Shown here: positions 10,157-20,279 of the stretch, in pieces | How the letters are laid out: each line of letters begins with the position of its first letter | Numbering within the stretch: position 1 is the first letter of the stretch | Assembly (NCBI GenBank): GCA_002077045.2 | Contig: KZ111142.1 | Span: 406,531-470,530, forward strand | From: Rachicladosporium sp. CCFEE 5018 | Taxonomy: Eukaryota; Ascomycota; Dothideomycetes; Cladosporiales; Cladosporiaceae | Direction of reading: 5' to 3' | Length of the DNA: 64,000 bases | The notes under the pieces: model-generated | What the model was told of the DNA's origin: nothing | The model's database searches: none | The model's input: only the letters and a program-made list of their open reading frames with translations | Made by a program: the position numbers and the translations under genes

Positions 10157-10795
10157 TAGACTGCTTCTAGTCTCAACTTCTGCGACTGATCGCGCTGTGG
10201 CGAGCTGCTGGAGTGCGAAGTAAATGCAGCGCAGGTGACAGGATGGCGCTGACTCACATTGCTCTACCGCTAAGGCTAGACGTTGTGAGCTGCTGAGTCC
10301 AGATCGTCGACTGCCGCGCCTCACTCTCATGGTAGCGAGCTGCTGAAGTCCAGAGGCTTGATATTGCTCGCTGAGTGGGCCTCCCAGAACGATCGCTGGC
10401 TCGATTGGACAGTCCAGCTAGATCCGGGGGGGATCGGCCTAGGCAAGGGCACTGTAGACTAGCAGTGCAAACCATGAAAAATTACGCAGCTTCTGTGAGC
10501 TGATACCCTGTGCTGATCAACCGCTGCTGTGCCTTGGCCTCCTCGGCTACTCCGGTGGCTCCTATCGAGCTGCAGGAATCTATCTGTTGACATCACGTGC
10601 ATACTTGTTCCACTTCACTGTGATGATGTGTAGGGCCGTGCACTCAGAAGCGAGTACTAGCGTGGATTCAGTGACTGAAAGGAACTCCCACGTGAGATCA
10701 CCACAGTTCCACACCGACACTCATCACAAAACCATCGACTCATCAACAGTCCACCGAGTAGAGTCGTCACACTCGAGTTGCAAGAGATCTTCAAG
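10157..10795. other. Intergenic between the tandem LPxELR copies
   Basis: No gene supported. The stretch has three near-copies of GAGCTGCTG followed by AGTCC-like bases (about 10203, 10289, 10339), a weak local repeat of unknown meaning. It also holds the promoter of the intact paralogue. A tRNA-like D-arm (TAGCGGTAGAGC on the minus strand near 10.26 kb) has no matching T-arm and was not called. Confidence 0.5.
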
Positions 10796-12118
10796 ATGCA
10801 AACCAGAATGCCGTACCGTCAGAAGTACCAGCAGCGTCCGGAGACTCAGCAGTGGCGCAAGAAGCGCCAGCAGCAAGAAGTCTTTGTGAAGCCATGGTGG
10901 GCGATCGAAGAAGACGGACAGCCCGCCATGATGCTCTGTGGCGTCCACATGCGCCCGAAGTCGTATTCCGCACTCAAGCATCCGGTTGGCGATCCGAAGC
11001 GATATCTATGGGCATCTGCGGAGGACAAGAGGTACCGTCGTGCCTTGGGGGCAGGGGAGAAGCGCGGATCGTGTCTCTGCGATTACACCTATTATTCCAA
11101 GCTACTGGGAGAGCGTGAGATGGCAGATCAGACTGTAAGCCATTTGGTTCCAAATATCGGCGAACAGCACACGTTGACCTTCCAACAGATCAAGCCATCG
11201 TTCCTCTTAATGAGATTGCCTGCCGAGCTAAGGGACGAAGTCTACCGCCAGATGCTTGTCAGCCCGGGAGGTGTCGAAATATGTCCGACTCCGTATGTGC
11301 GCGCTCCGACAAGTAAATGCAGGAATAGAGGCGAAAATTGTGAGAGTTACTTCAAGAGCACTGTTCAGGCAGAAGAGTACCAGCGCAATTCGAAGTGGGA
11401 GACCATAGGGCAGTTTGCTGGGATCATGCGTGCCAACAAGCAGGTGCACAAAAATGCCTCCCGCATCTGCTACTCGGAGAACGAGTTCCGCTTCACCAAC
11501 ACGACGGGTTGGATGGGACTCGACACCTTCCTCTACCAGATCGACCTGCGTAATTGCAGTATGCTGCGCTCGATCACCGTGCGTCATGCGGATCTCCTCA
11601 ACTTGCCATGCACATGCAGCTCTGGCTCGACATTTTGGGACGGCATGCTCATCCGTGCGCATCTCGGCGACAGATTCAATCGTGTGCGCTGGTTCGATGC
11701 AGACGACTTCGACCTCAAGGGTCTGCTGTCCGATGCGGCTTCGTGCCTGCAGCTCTCTGGAAAGCTCCAACACCTCCGCATTATCGTTGATAAGTACGGC
11801 GAAGGTGACTTGATGTGTGCGGTCAATGAGAGCAAGTTCGACAAACTCACGGTCACCTGGACGTCACTGGAGCTGTCCGAGCCGGAAGGAGAGTTCCCAC
11901 CTTACTTCTGCCATCCCGAAGAGCGCAACGTCGCGGCATATGTAGGAGAGAAGTGCAGGGCCCAGAAGATTGTCGAAGCTGCCGGCAAGTCGAAATGGAA
12001 GTGGCAGTGGCTCGAAGCGGACGAGCACGGGTGTTATGCAGGCATCCAATCGAAGCGCGTAGCAGAGCAGGCGAACCAGGAGCTGGTCGAGGATACTGCC
12101 GAACCTCCGGAAGTCTGA
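10796..12118 (+). CDS. Intact LPxELR-family protein with Cys-containing N-terminal module
   Basis: Start ATG is 10796 and stop 12116-12118. The uninterrupted frame gives 440 residues. A probable 54-base intron at 11135-11188 (GTAAGC...CAACAG) sits exactly where the broken neighbour has one. Removing it keeps frame and gives 422 residues, joining MADQT to IKPSFLLMRLPAELRDEVYR. Layout: basic, Gln-rich start; module PAMMLCGVHMRP...YRRALGAGEKRGSCLCDYTY; LPAELR motif; GIMRANKQVHKNASRICYSENEFRF, the conserved helix of these fungal F-box-like/2EXR-type proteins; then a mixed C-terminal domain with repeated Leu-rich strands. Function unknown. If the LPxELR stretch is a true F-box it would bind Skp1, but that is inference. 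Confidence 0.8.
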   Translation: MQTRMPYRQKYQQRPETQQWRKKRQQQEVFVKPWWAIEEDGQPAMMLCGVHMRPKSYSALKHPVGDPKRYLWASAEDKRYRRALGAGEKRGSCLCDYTYYSKLLGEREMADQTVSHLVPNIGEQHTLTFQQIKPSFLLMRLPAELRDEVYRQMLVSPGGVEICPTPYVRAPTSKCRNRGENCESYFKSTVQAEEYQRNSKWETIGQFAGIMRANKQVHKNASRICYSENEFRFTNTTGWMGLDTFLYQIDLRNCSMLRSITVRHADLLNLPCTCSSGSTFWDGMLIRAHLGDRFNRVRWFDADDFDLKGLLSDAASCLQLSGKLQHLRIIVDKYGEGDLMCAVNESKFDKLTVTWTSLELSEPEGEFPPYFCHPEERNVAAYVGEKCRAQKIVEAAGKSKWKWQWLEADEHGCYAGIQSKRVAEQANQELVEDTAEPPEV

Positions 12119-13281
12119 CGACGCTTTCGAATGCACAAAACCAGTACTGGGCGTCTCCACTTTCCTCTGCAATGATGAAAGGACGATCCAGGTGCTGGAG
12201 ATATCCTTAGTCGCTGCTTATGCCCCTCAATACGGTCACTCCACTCCCCTCGGCGAGTGAGTCGCGGATATACACTTGCGATGTCTGCGATAGTGGCAAA
12301 AGATTTCCTGGGATCGTGGATCAGCGGAGCTACCGTCAGCGAGCGGCGCAGTCTTGGCTTGCGTCTTCAAGCGCCTTGTATCGTAAGGTGTGGGTAAAAC
12401 AAGGTGACCGGAGCACGCTTGTTAGTCGGAGGGACCATACTCGACAAGGAGCAGTCAAGGGTGCGAAATAATCTAGACAGGGCCTGCATCTTCACCAGAG
12501 CCGGCACAAAGATCAGGAAGGGGAAACGGCGCTTGCATGCTACGTGTTATGCTCTTACATGCCTCTCATAGTCGCATGTAGCGCCCATCAATAGTTCATC
12601 CTCGTTGTCCATATTCTAGGCCCTGTTGAGGATCCATGTGGATGTGCAGCTTCCCATTTGGGATGATCGCTGAAGATCGTGCTTGTTGTGGCTACATGTA
12701 TGCTGGTATCTGCTGCTGGCGAAGTGTGCCTTTAACCTTGGGCCTTCGTTGTAGATCTCGGTAACGTCTCATGCGCCCGCTTCTCAGGAATGTCAAGAGA
12801 CCTCGTTACCTGATTGAAGGTTTCACGGATGCGTCGCTAACACAGATGCATATGAAATGCGAAGTGAGAAAGGAGGATGGGTGAGAGGAACGAAACCCAT
12901 GATCGGCTCAAAGTGAGACCGACGGTCACGTGAGCGATAGGGACAAGGAGCAAGGGAGACTGCAACATGGACAGACTTCTCTCCACCATTCGCATGGGGA
13001 AGTCGGAACGTTCGAAGGTAAATTCATCATTTCAAGCAATCTAGGATTACAGGTCATGTTGGGCTAGTCCCAAGGTTCATCTCATCTCTCATACGCCGTT
13101 CATAGCGACCGATGTGTCGCTGACTGGGGTTGATATCATCCATGCTTTTCCCTCCGATCCTCCTTCCACTCCCTTACTCCGACTGCCTCTCAAGCTCATC
13201 AAGTCGTTCACCCGACCTTTCATTTTCCCCTGCAGGTTCTTTGCGGTAGCTTGTAGTATTGCTAAGTCTGTGGCGACTTAC
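12119..13281. other. Long gene-free stretch
   Basis: About 1.1 kb with no frame I can support on either strand and no recognisable RNA or transposon. It separates the LPxELR pair from the gap-interrupted membrane gene. Confidence 0.5.
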
Positions 13282-13720
13282 TTACAACTCCTTCTTCGCC
13301 GAGCTGGAAGCCGACGACAGAGAGCTGGACGCTGAGGTGGAAGACTTGGAAGCCGAGCTAGACGCGACGCTGGAAGCTGANNNNNNNNNNNNNNNNNNNN
13401 NNNNNNNNNNNNNNNNNNNNNNNNNNNNNNNNNNNNNNNNNNNNNNNNNNNNNNNNNNNNNNNNNNNNNNNNNNNNNNNNAATGCCGCTACCTGAACGGA
13501 CACTGCTTAGTGATGTCCCACCTCCGTCAAGCATTTGCAGCCTTACCAGTGATGCCGAGATGGCTGTGTCGTCCGCACCCCACTTGTCGCCTTTCCCAAC
13601 TTTGGCCCATATTCGGACAGCATATGTGAGGGCCGCCCAGAGAAACAGTAGTATGGTCACAGTGGTCAATCCGGGAGCAGTGTTACCGGTTCCAACCGTT
13701 GCTGGCGCGGCATCAGCCAT
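13282..13720 (-). CDS. Rhodopsin-like fungal membrane protein, interrupted by an assembly gap
   Basis: The first exon (13720-13547, 58 codons) reads MADAAPATVGTGNTAPGL, a hydrophobic segment TTVTILLFLWAALTYAVRIW, then KVGKGDKWGADDTAISAS. A canonical donor (GTAAGG) follows at 13546. A first helix followed by R-x-W/Y, a short loop and W-x-x-DD is the signature of the fungal SAT4/rhodopsin-like integral membrane family. The rest falls in the N run. Left of the gap, the same strand holds a Ser/Ala-rich tail ending AKKEL and a stop at 13282-13284, which may be this gene's C-terminus, but the link is not proved. Only the first exon is firm. Confidence 0.5.
13381..13480. other. Assembly gap (100 N)
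   Basis: Exactly 100 undetermined bases, the usual placeholder for a gap of unknown size. It removes the middle of the rhodopsin-like gene. Confidence 0.98.
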
Positions 13721-14416
13721 TGGAGTTGCGTGACGAGGAGTCCGCGAGGTAGAAAACTGGACGTAGTCGCATTAAGCCTCATAACAAGGCGGACATCCGC
13801 TCAACAAGCTACAAAAATGCAGTGGCGTGCCATGATTGTTGAACACCCCCACATGGATCGCTATCAGTATCCTACAGGCGACTCGCACTCTAAGCACACT
13901 GGCGTTCACGCCAGCCAGTCTTCTTGACAAGCGAAGCTGACTGTCAGGCGATGCTAGTAAAGAGCAGGGGTCAATAGCACGGCGGCGGGCCGATGATAAC
14001 CTCATAACAGTTGAGTTCGCGACATCTAATCGATACAAATCAGAAATAGATGGACCAGGGGAGGCGCACGGCTAGCGGAGAGCGAGACATCTCAGCGGTG
14101 TCAGTATTCCTCCATGCGCGCTTGAGACCTCGGCGAGGAAGCCAGCGATGCGGCTACGAATCCCATGGTGGTCGGAGAGCGGACCTGCGCAAGCGTCCGA
14201 ATGTACCAAGTCCTGCAATCGCACCATGGGAAAGCGAGAGTGCAGATGAGAGAGCAATACCCAATAAGCTTTGCCGTCGAGGTGTCGCAATCACACGTGG
14301 ACTGGGAGCGATGAGACCGCGATTGGTGGATGTTCCTGTGTCGCAAAGCAAACATGTGCGCCATGTTCCAGAACCTGAGAGGCCGGGTATTGTCCGTGCA
14401 TGTTTGACAGCTTCAT
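13721..14416. other. Intergenic
   Basis: Between the start of the rhodopsin-like gene and the end of the 14.4-kb LPxELR gene. No supported gene. The part next to 13720 is the promoter side of the membrane-protein gene. Confidence 0.5.
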
Positions 14417-14897
14417 CTACCGACCTTGGGGCAAAATGCGATGAACCTCGTTTGTGCTGCGGGAGTACGCACTGACTCGAGTCGCGAAGCAAAGGGTATG
14501 AGTACGCGATGCGGGACTATAGCAGTCTATTCGAACCAAGATATTGCGCGCATGGTGCATAAATGGTGGATTCCGCTCCCACCATACTCTATCTTTCTCA
14601 TGTCGTTCCGTGCTCATGCGGAAGCTGATAAGCATCCTGTTCCAGCAGACGGGCGTCGCTTCGCTGCGAATTTGTTTGCACGTCCCCAGCAAGTTCAAGC
14701 ATGTGGGAACGTAAGCTCCAGCTCTGCGCCGGATCAAAGCGCCCCAGGCGAAGAAGGTGCACTCGATCTCGGGGAAGGCCTGTTCGTAGATGCAGCAGCC
14801 TGTACAGTATCAGCGCTCTGCCGCGCCATCTCAGTCGGATGCTGTTACAATGCATACGAAGTTCGGGCGGGAGGTTCAGGAGGTGACAAGTCGGCAT
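14417..14897 (-). CDS. Short LPxELR-family protein, probably a truncated copy
   Basis: Two exons on the minus strand, 14897-14858 and 14799-14417, with a 58-base intron (GTATGC...TACAG), give 140 residues in frame. The N-terminus is MPTCHLLNLPPELR, continuing after the intron with CIYEQAFPEIECTFFAWGAL. Then comes LNLLGTCKQIRSEATPVCWN, the conserved TCxQIRxEA helix of the family. The intron splits the LPPELR|xIYE motif at the same place as in the 1.1-, 16- and 27-kb relatives, which supports homology. At 140 residues it is much shorter than the 220-420 of its kin and ends soon after that helix, so it may be a fragment. Function unknown. Confidence 0.6.
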
Positions 14898-15522
14898 GAT
14901 CGCTTCGCTTGGCTTCCCGCGAAGCTTTTGAGGGCAAGTGGTCTGGCCGACCAAGGTCATTGGCGATCGATGCGACATATTGTGAGTGCTGTGCCACTCC
15001 TAAGCGCCTGGCTGTATGATGACGCACCGACAGCTCGCGCTTGCTTCCGTCGACATCTATAGCGAGCCACACGATTCTTTACACACACCTTGAGAAGCAT
15101 TACCATGCGTCATTGCAGGCGAAGTTGATGGACGTGTTTCAGGCCTATGCAGCTCTTGGTGTTCCCTTCGAGAATACGGCTCGACCCGCTTATCGTTTCG
15201 GGTTCGCGGGGACGCATGTAGGAGAGCAATCTCGATATCGGCGCACCGGATTTGACAGCTCAGTGAGTTTTCGTTGGTCTGGCGATGGCTCCTTCGGGCA
15301 TCCGCTACCGTGCCAGAAAGAGTTTATTCAACATGAGCAAGGTCGTCCAGCTCGACTCATAGTCCATTCCCGACATCTCTATGCAATCAAGTCGAGGCTA
15401 CTGTCAGCGACGAGACCCTTGAAATTAACGATATTGAAGTATGGTTCGAATTCGGAATTGTGTCTCTCAACAATGCTGTAACACATCTGTCAACGCGGTA
15501 TTGCATGGATCCGAAGGTACAC
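14898..15522. other. Intergenic between two minus-strand LPxELR genes; one weak plus-strand frame
   Basis: A plus-strand frame from ATG 15128 to 15481 (117 residues, starting MDVFQAYAALGVPFENTARP) has a passable context but no recognisable domain or splice partner. I treat it as doubtful. No other gene is visible. Confidence 0.3.
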
Positions 15523-16235
15523 TTACGCCTCATTTACCCCTTCTTGTTCCTCCCAACAGACATGTTCATCTCGCTGCCAGCGTCCGAACTTCGTGATCGA
15601 TCTCCTCGGTCTCTGAAACTGATATCTCATCGACACATTGACCGTGTCTGCCCGCACGTTGGCCAGCAGACACAGCGTGATTGTATATAGACCCAATTCA
15701 CCCGTATTGAGGCATTGAAGAAATTTGAGCGTGAGGGACTTGATCCGATACTCTTGGTCCTGGCAGATGTCTTCGCACAAGAGCCGTTTAAGTTGCTCTG
15801 CGACGATTCCGGCGGCTTGATGCCCCTCAGCGCTCATCTCCAGCACGATGTTGGGTACCAAAGCCAAGGAACCCAAGTGGGACTTCCAGATATGATCATT
15901 CGGAGCTTGGTATGCGCCGTTCATTACCAAGTGCAGGGTAGAGTTCGCATGGAAGACCGGCAAGGCCTCATCGCGAATTCGATGACAACTCTCCAGTAAT
16001 GCCGGAGAAATGGACCAAGCTGTGCCGTCGAGTACGAACGAGTATCCACGGTCGCTGATCAAGACTCTGCATGTACTTGCAGGGAAGACATGCTCATATA
16101 TATTGATCACTGCAAGCCATCAGCATTGCGATGTGCCTCGTGAATCGCTGTGGGTCGTATACAGAGTTCAGAGGGCAGACGCAAGAGATAGCAATGCGAT
16201 TCGTCCGACGTAGCTTCATCTTCCGGTACTGTCAT
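15523..16235 (-). CDS. LPxELR-family protein, 219 residues
   Basis: Two exons, 16235-16163 and 16109-15523, with a 53-base intron (GTATAC...TGCAG), total 220 codons in phase. The start gives MTVPEDEATSDESHCYLLRL followed by PSEL|LINIYEHVFP, so the intron again splits the LPxEL...IYE motif. It continues with SPALLESCHRIRDEALPVFH, the family's LLxxCxxIRxEAxxxF helix, and a charged C-terminus (RWQRDEHVCWEEQEG). These small proteins are numerous in dothideomycete genomes and resemble F-box-like/2EXR domains. The cellular role is unknown. Order and strand match the 14.4-kb copy, suggesting local duplication, though the two differ a lot. Confidence 0.68.
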
Positions 16236-16627
16236 TTGCGCCGATGATCTGGAGTCCTCCGTTGATAGTGTTCACGAGATAGGGGGACCTACACGAATCG
16301 TGCTTTGTGTACATCGATGTTGTTGCCTGAGGCACAATGGCTGCGTCGACCTTTTTCCCTGTTGTACACCACTTCATTCCTCTCCATGATCCTCACCACG
16401 ACATCGGTCGATCGTAGTGATGGATCTACTGCACCATGCAAGGCAGTCCGGACTCGCCGCTAGATGATGAGAGTAGGTCGCACAGCAGCGCGCGGGCCTG
16501 CAGAATGCCTGTACATTTTAATGCCATTTCGAGCGCACCCAATCTCTCTCAGACGCGTCTCATTCTCCTCTGCTCCCATCGTGTCATTCCGTTCTCCCGG
16601 GGTTGGATTTGGTGAGAGTGCGCTGCT
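16236..16627. other. Divergent promoter region
   Basis: Lies between the divergent LPxELR gene and the 16.6-kb membrane-protein gene. No gene seen. Confidence 0.5.
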
Positions 16628-17551
16628 ATGGATGTAATCAGCTTGAGCCAACATAGCGACGTCTCGCGGATATATCACAGAACTCGACTCCACTTGCGTC
16701 AGACCGTTTCCACTCTCACTGAAAGCAAGGCAGTCAACACAGTGAATGGTCGAGGAGTCGCCACCTCATCCGATGCCAACTACAGCTCGACTGTATCAGC
16801 ACTCGTGGCCCTAGTCACCTGTCAATGCGTCTACCCTCTCGCTGTCATCTTCGCCTACCGCCGAGGAATAGGCACGGGCACAGGTCCTCAAGACCCGTCG
16901 TCATCTCCCCATGAGCTGTCTTCCAGCTCTTCCTCCGCTACCCTCGGCACAGAGAGCAGCACGCTCCAAGCACTCGGACATGCTGCTGAGGCAGTAAATG
17001 ACAAAGTCACGCTAGGCTCATCCGCCTGGCGCGCCAGCCGCTACTACACCCTCCTCACAACGCACTTCGTCCACACAGAAATCTACGAGATCTTGCTCGT
17101 CAGCCTGGGGGCGTGTGGCGCCACACTATTCTGCACCCAAGTCCCAGGAATGAGCGGCACACACGTCTTCGGGCTGACGCTCTGCTCAACGCTAAGCACA
17201 AGCGCAGCAAGCGTCATACTTTGCGAAGGCACCCAGGAGTCCCTCTGGCGCCAGAGCTCGTGGACGCTACGCGGCTCGGCCGCGATCTGGCGTGCGCTCA
17301 TGGCAATAGGATTGTGGGATCGAGTATATTGTACATGGGCTCTGGGTAATGGGGAGACGTTGCGGAGACTGCAATGGGATGTGGCGACTCTGCTTGTGAA
17401 CGATATGGCGTGGAGCTGGACGTCTACTTCTGAGGATATGAGCTGGCGGGTCCTTTTGCTGCTCAATGCTACAGCGTATGGCGCTGCTGGAGCTTACTAC
17501 TGGTGGTTTTTGAAGCCGTTGAACAAGATCGTGAGGCGGACTGCACGATGA
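16628..17551 (+). CDS. Predicted multi-spanning membrane protein (weakly rhomboid-like)
   Basis: Single-exon gene of 307 residues. A hydrophilic ~50-residue start precedes a hydrophobic segment (TVSALVALVTCQCVYPLAVI), a Ser-rich loop, then four or five further hydrophobic stretches, and a basic end (KPLNKIVRRTAR). The motif SRYYTLLTTHFVHTEIYEIL resembles the W/YRxxTxxFxH stretch before helix 2 of rhomboids, and a GMSG follows. Spacing is not that of a catalytic GxSx rhomboid and I see no downstream catalytic His in place. It is at best a divergent, probably inactive relative, or unrelated. Membrane location is supported; function is not. Confidence 0.6.
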   Translation: MDVISLSQHSDVSRIYHRTRLHLRQTVSTLTESKAVNTVNGRGVATSSDANYSSTVSALVALVTCQCVYPLAVIFAYRRGIGTGTGPQDPSSSPHELSSSSSSATLGTESSTLQALGHAAEAVNDKVTLGSSAWRASRYYTLLTTHFVHTEIYEILLVSLGACGATLFCTQVPGMSGTHVFGLTLCSTLSTSAASVILCEGTQESLWRQSSWTLRGSAAIWRALMAIGLWDRVYCTWALGNGETLRRLQWDVATLLVNDMAWSWTSTSEDMSWRVLLLLNATAYGAAGAYYWWFLKPLNKIVRRTAR

Positions 17552-18440
17552 TGAGTAGACTGCAGCAGGTACAAGGAAAAGAGGTAACGCCCTGCCAAAA
17601 TTATGTCACATTCTGGGACAGTCCCACGTTCAGTGATCAGATTTTATACAAGCACTCACGCAAAAGCTAGAAAGCTAAGCACAATCCCAAAACTATCCTC
17701 CAAGCATAGTAGTAAGCAGAGCCTCTCCCACCCAATGCACCGCAGTGCCAATGCCAAGATGCCCTCCGTAACCCCTATCAGGCCGAAGCCTTTGCCAAAT
17801 ATGCAGCCTGCCAGAGCCCATTACCCAGAGATCTATCGGACTTGGGCCACTCATGTAACGCAGAGGGGAAGTCGCTTTTGTACAGATATCTTCATCAGGA
17901 TAAGGATATCGTAGCCGTCGTGTCCAGGGAAAGTGGGAAGGGAAGGGAGGATGTGTGTGTGCCCAAGAGAAAAGTCCAAGATGAGTGGGTATATCCGGGA
18001 AACGCCGGTGATGTGTGATGTTGAGGTGTCGGAGACAGTGCACGTGCTGTGTGCCGCTGCCTGTGCTGACCGCTGTATCGTGTGCTGGTATGAGGAGGAA
18101 GAGAGGAATCCGCAGGGTCAGAGGAATGTTGGTACAGCCAATGATGGCATCGTAATCCAGATCATGCTAATGATGTGATCGAGTGTAGGCAATCGTAGCC
18201 CGAGGAGAGTGCTGGAAGTCCGAAAGAGAGACTGCTGTATCGAGAATGTATAATGCTGATAGCCAGTGACATCGTGGAGCTCGTTAGAGCACGCTTGGTC
18301 TCACAGCCTTCATCAAAGTCATTCTGGTACATGTGCCCTCACGGTAGAGTGTTGGTGTGTTCCAGCCCGGGCGCCAGTCGGACATTACGAGTGTTGTGTG
18401 CTGCGTGGCAGCGAGGTGATTGAGAATCGGCGACAGCGCT
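17552..18440. other. Intergenic, with a possible hydrophobic exon on the minus strand
   Basis: Minus strand 17807-17656 would read GCIFGKGFGLIGVTEGILA and go on hydrophobic to a stop, preceded by a good acceptor (CTGGCAG). I could not find a convincing donor or upstream exons in 17.9-18.3 kb, so no gene is called. The rest is the shared 3' side of the 16.6-kb and bHLH genes. Confidence 0.3.
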
Positions 18441-20279
18441 TCAAGTCCCAGCACCGTCATCGTAAGCACCAGTAACAGCATCAGGCTCCTCATCGCTGAA
18501 CCGAGCAGGTCTGCCGTTGGTACGCCACTGATTCTCATCGAATGTGTACGACGTCTTCGAGGCGTCGTTGCAATTCATGAGCGTCTCGAGGAAAGAAGCA
18601 GCGTGTGCCAGCACCTCAGCACGGGAGAGACCAATGTTGCCATTGAGGAGTGAAGGCACGAGAGTCTCGAGCTCCTTGAAGTTCTGCTTCATCGTATTGC
18701 GGCGCTTCTGCTCAGAAGCGATATGGTTCTTGCGCTTCTGCTCGTCGCTGAGGTTGGGACGAGCGCTTCTGGCACCGCTACGACGGCGGCGTGCGGCTGT
18801 AGCGGCGTTCTCGCCGGAGCGTGGGGTAGCGGGTGAGCCGGTGTCAGAGCTGAGGGTGTCTGCGCGAGCAGCGGAGACGCGAGCACGCTTTGCCGGGCGC
18901 TTGGTGGTGTGTGGCGGAGTAGGCAGTGGTGAGTCACCGTCATCGTCGATTGGCTCGGTCTTGTAGGTCTCGGTGGTATGGTGGGCCTTGCCACGAGCTG
19001 TAGGCGGCGTATTCTGCATCGGAGCACCCTCCATCTGGTGACGCGAGCGCTTGAGGGTAGGCTGCACTGTAGTACTCATGTCGTAGTTGAGCTGTTGATA
19101 GTGGTTGCCGTACTGTGTGTTGTCGAATGATTGAGTGTGAGGATGATGAGTCGAGGGCGAGGGCACAGTTTTGTATTGCCGCATCTGACCATTTGCCGTC
19201 ACGTGCTGTCTGGTTTGCTGCTGTGCACCATACACTGCCTCGTTGTCAGGATATCCTGTGCGAGCACGTGACGAGACCGCAGCGAGTTCAGCCAATGGCA
19301 CATTCTTGAGGTTATTGCCCTTGTCGACATTCGGAGTGTATGCACGACCATTGAAGCCACCCTCGCGGAAGTCATCATCGCTACCGTATGCGAGAGGTCC
19401 CGAACTTCTCTGACCTGGAAACGGCTGATACTGCGGGTACTGCGCATACTGCTGCTGCATGACTTGTTGCTGGTAATTTCCGTGCGGAACGTGGTTGTGC
19501 ATATAAGGCTGCGCGAGGTTCGATGCCTTTGACTGTTGCTGAACAACGGGCTGAGCCATGAACTCTGGCGTATATGTGGCGGGCGGCAGTGCACGACGAG
19601 CTCCTGTAGACTGCTGAAACGTGTTCGCGGTCGGAGTCATGGGAGTGTTCGTGGCTGTTGACGACGTGCCATTGGATGCCATTGGGCTTGGGTTCTGACC
19701 GAGTCCAGTATGCACAGGCATGCCATTGCTATCCCATATCATGCCCGAGTATGCACGCTGCATGTTGCCAGTATGTTCACCGGAAAGGCTTTGAAGGACT
19801 GAAGCTGCATGCTCGTTGGAGAACTGCGCAGCTGACCCATTGTGTCCGAAGTGCTGCTGGTCAAAGGCAGAGCTTTGCCCGTCCGGCTGGAAGTCTTGGC
19901 CTTGCGAATCGTCATGAAGTTGGGCTGGCTGGTGATGGGTCGAATGTTGAGGCTGATATTGATCGTCTTGTCCCTGTTCATTGTTGCCGTATAAAGTGCT
20001 GCCGAAGTCGAAGTCTGGTGCGAGAGCCTGATCGAAAGTGAACTGCTGATCACCATCGACGGTGTTCACTCCAAAGCCCGCCAGGTCGAAGGTCTCTTGT
20101 GCATTGCTATTGGTGGCGAGCGCCGGATCATTCCAGAAGGTATCCATGGTGGAACTGTCGTGCTCGCTCAAGAGAGAGACATGATAGTCGGCGTGTTCGT
20201 TGTTGTTATTGGTAGTGGAGTGTGTGGTTTGAAGTTGGTGTGGGAGCTGGCCCAAGAAAGCTTGAGTTGCATCTGTCAT
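18441..20279 (-). CDS. bHLH transcription factor, 612 residues
   Basis: Sequence-specific DNA-binding protein, expected in the nucleus. Most of it is low-complexity and Gln/His/Asn/Ser-rich, typical of an activation region, with a Pro/Lys/Arg stretch (TTKRPAKRARVSAAR) that may be a nuclear signal. The bHLH is near the C-terminus, about residues 515-570: KRKNHIASEQKRRNTMKQNF as basic region and helix 1, a loop with NGNIGLSR, and AEVLAHAASFLETLM as helix 2. The His, Glu and Arg of the H-x3-E-x3-R pattern that reads CACGTG-type E-boxes are all present. No leucine zipper follows. A single exon is preceded by a long upstream region containing a 12-bp tandem repeat. Target pathway unknown. Confidence 0.9.
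   Translation of the reverse strand: MTDATQAFLGQLPHQLQTTHSTTNNNNEHADYHVSLLSEHDSSTMDTFWNDPALATNSNAQETFDLAGFGVNTVDGDQQFTFDQALAPDFDFGSTLYGNNEQGQDDQYQPQHSTHHQPAQLHDDSQGQDFQPDGQSSAFDQQHFGHNGSAAQFSNEHAASVLQSLSGEHTGNMQRAYSGMIWDSNGMPVHTGLGQNPSPMASNGTSSTATNTPMTPTANTFQQSTGARRALPPATYTPEFMAQPVVQQQSKASNLAQPYMHNHVPHGNYQQQVMQQQYAQYPQYQPFPGQRSSGPLAYGSDDDFREGGFNGRAYTPNVDKGNNLKNVPLAELAAVSSRARTGYPDNEAVYGAQQQTRQHVTANGQMRQYKTVPSPSTHHPHTQSFDNTQYGNHYQQLNYDMSTTVQPTLKRSRHQMEGAPMQNTPPTARGKAHHTTETYKTEPIDDDGDSPLPTPPHTTKRPAKRARVSAARADTLSSDTGSPATPRSGENAATAARRRRSGARSARPNLSDEQKRKNHIASEQKRRNTMKQNFKELETLVPSLLNGNIGLSRAEVLAHAASFLETLMNCNDASKTSYTFDENQWRTNGRPARFSDEEPDAVTGAYDDGAGT

Noticed and set aside
10230..10290. tRNA D-arm-like TAGCGGTAGAGC on the minus strand
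   Set aside because: No T-arm or acceptor stem at the required distance.
14426..14899. 157-codon plus-strand open frame over the 14.4-kb gene
   Set aside because: It is antisense to the spliced LPxELR gene, which has family motifs and in-phase splice sites.
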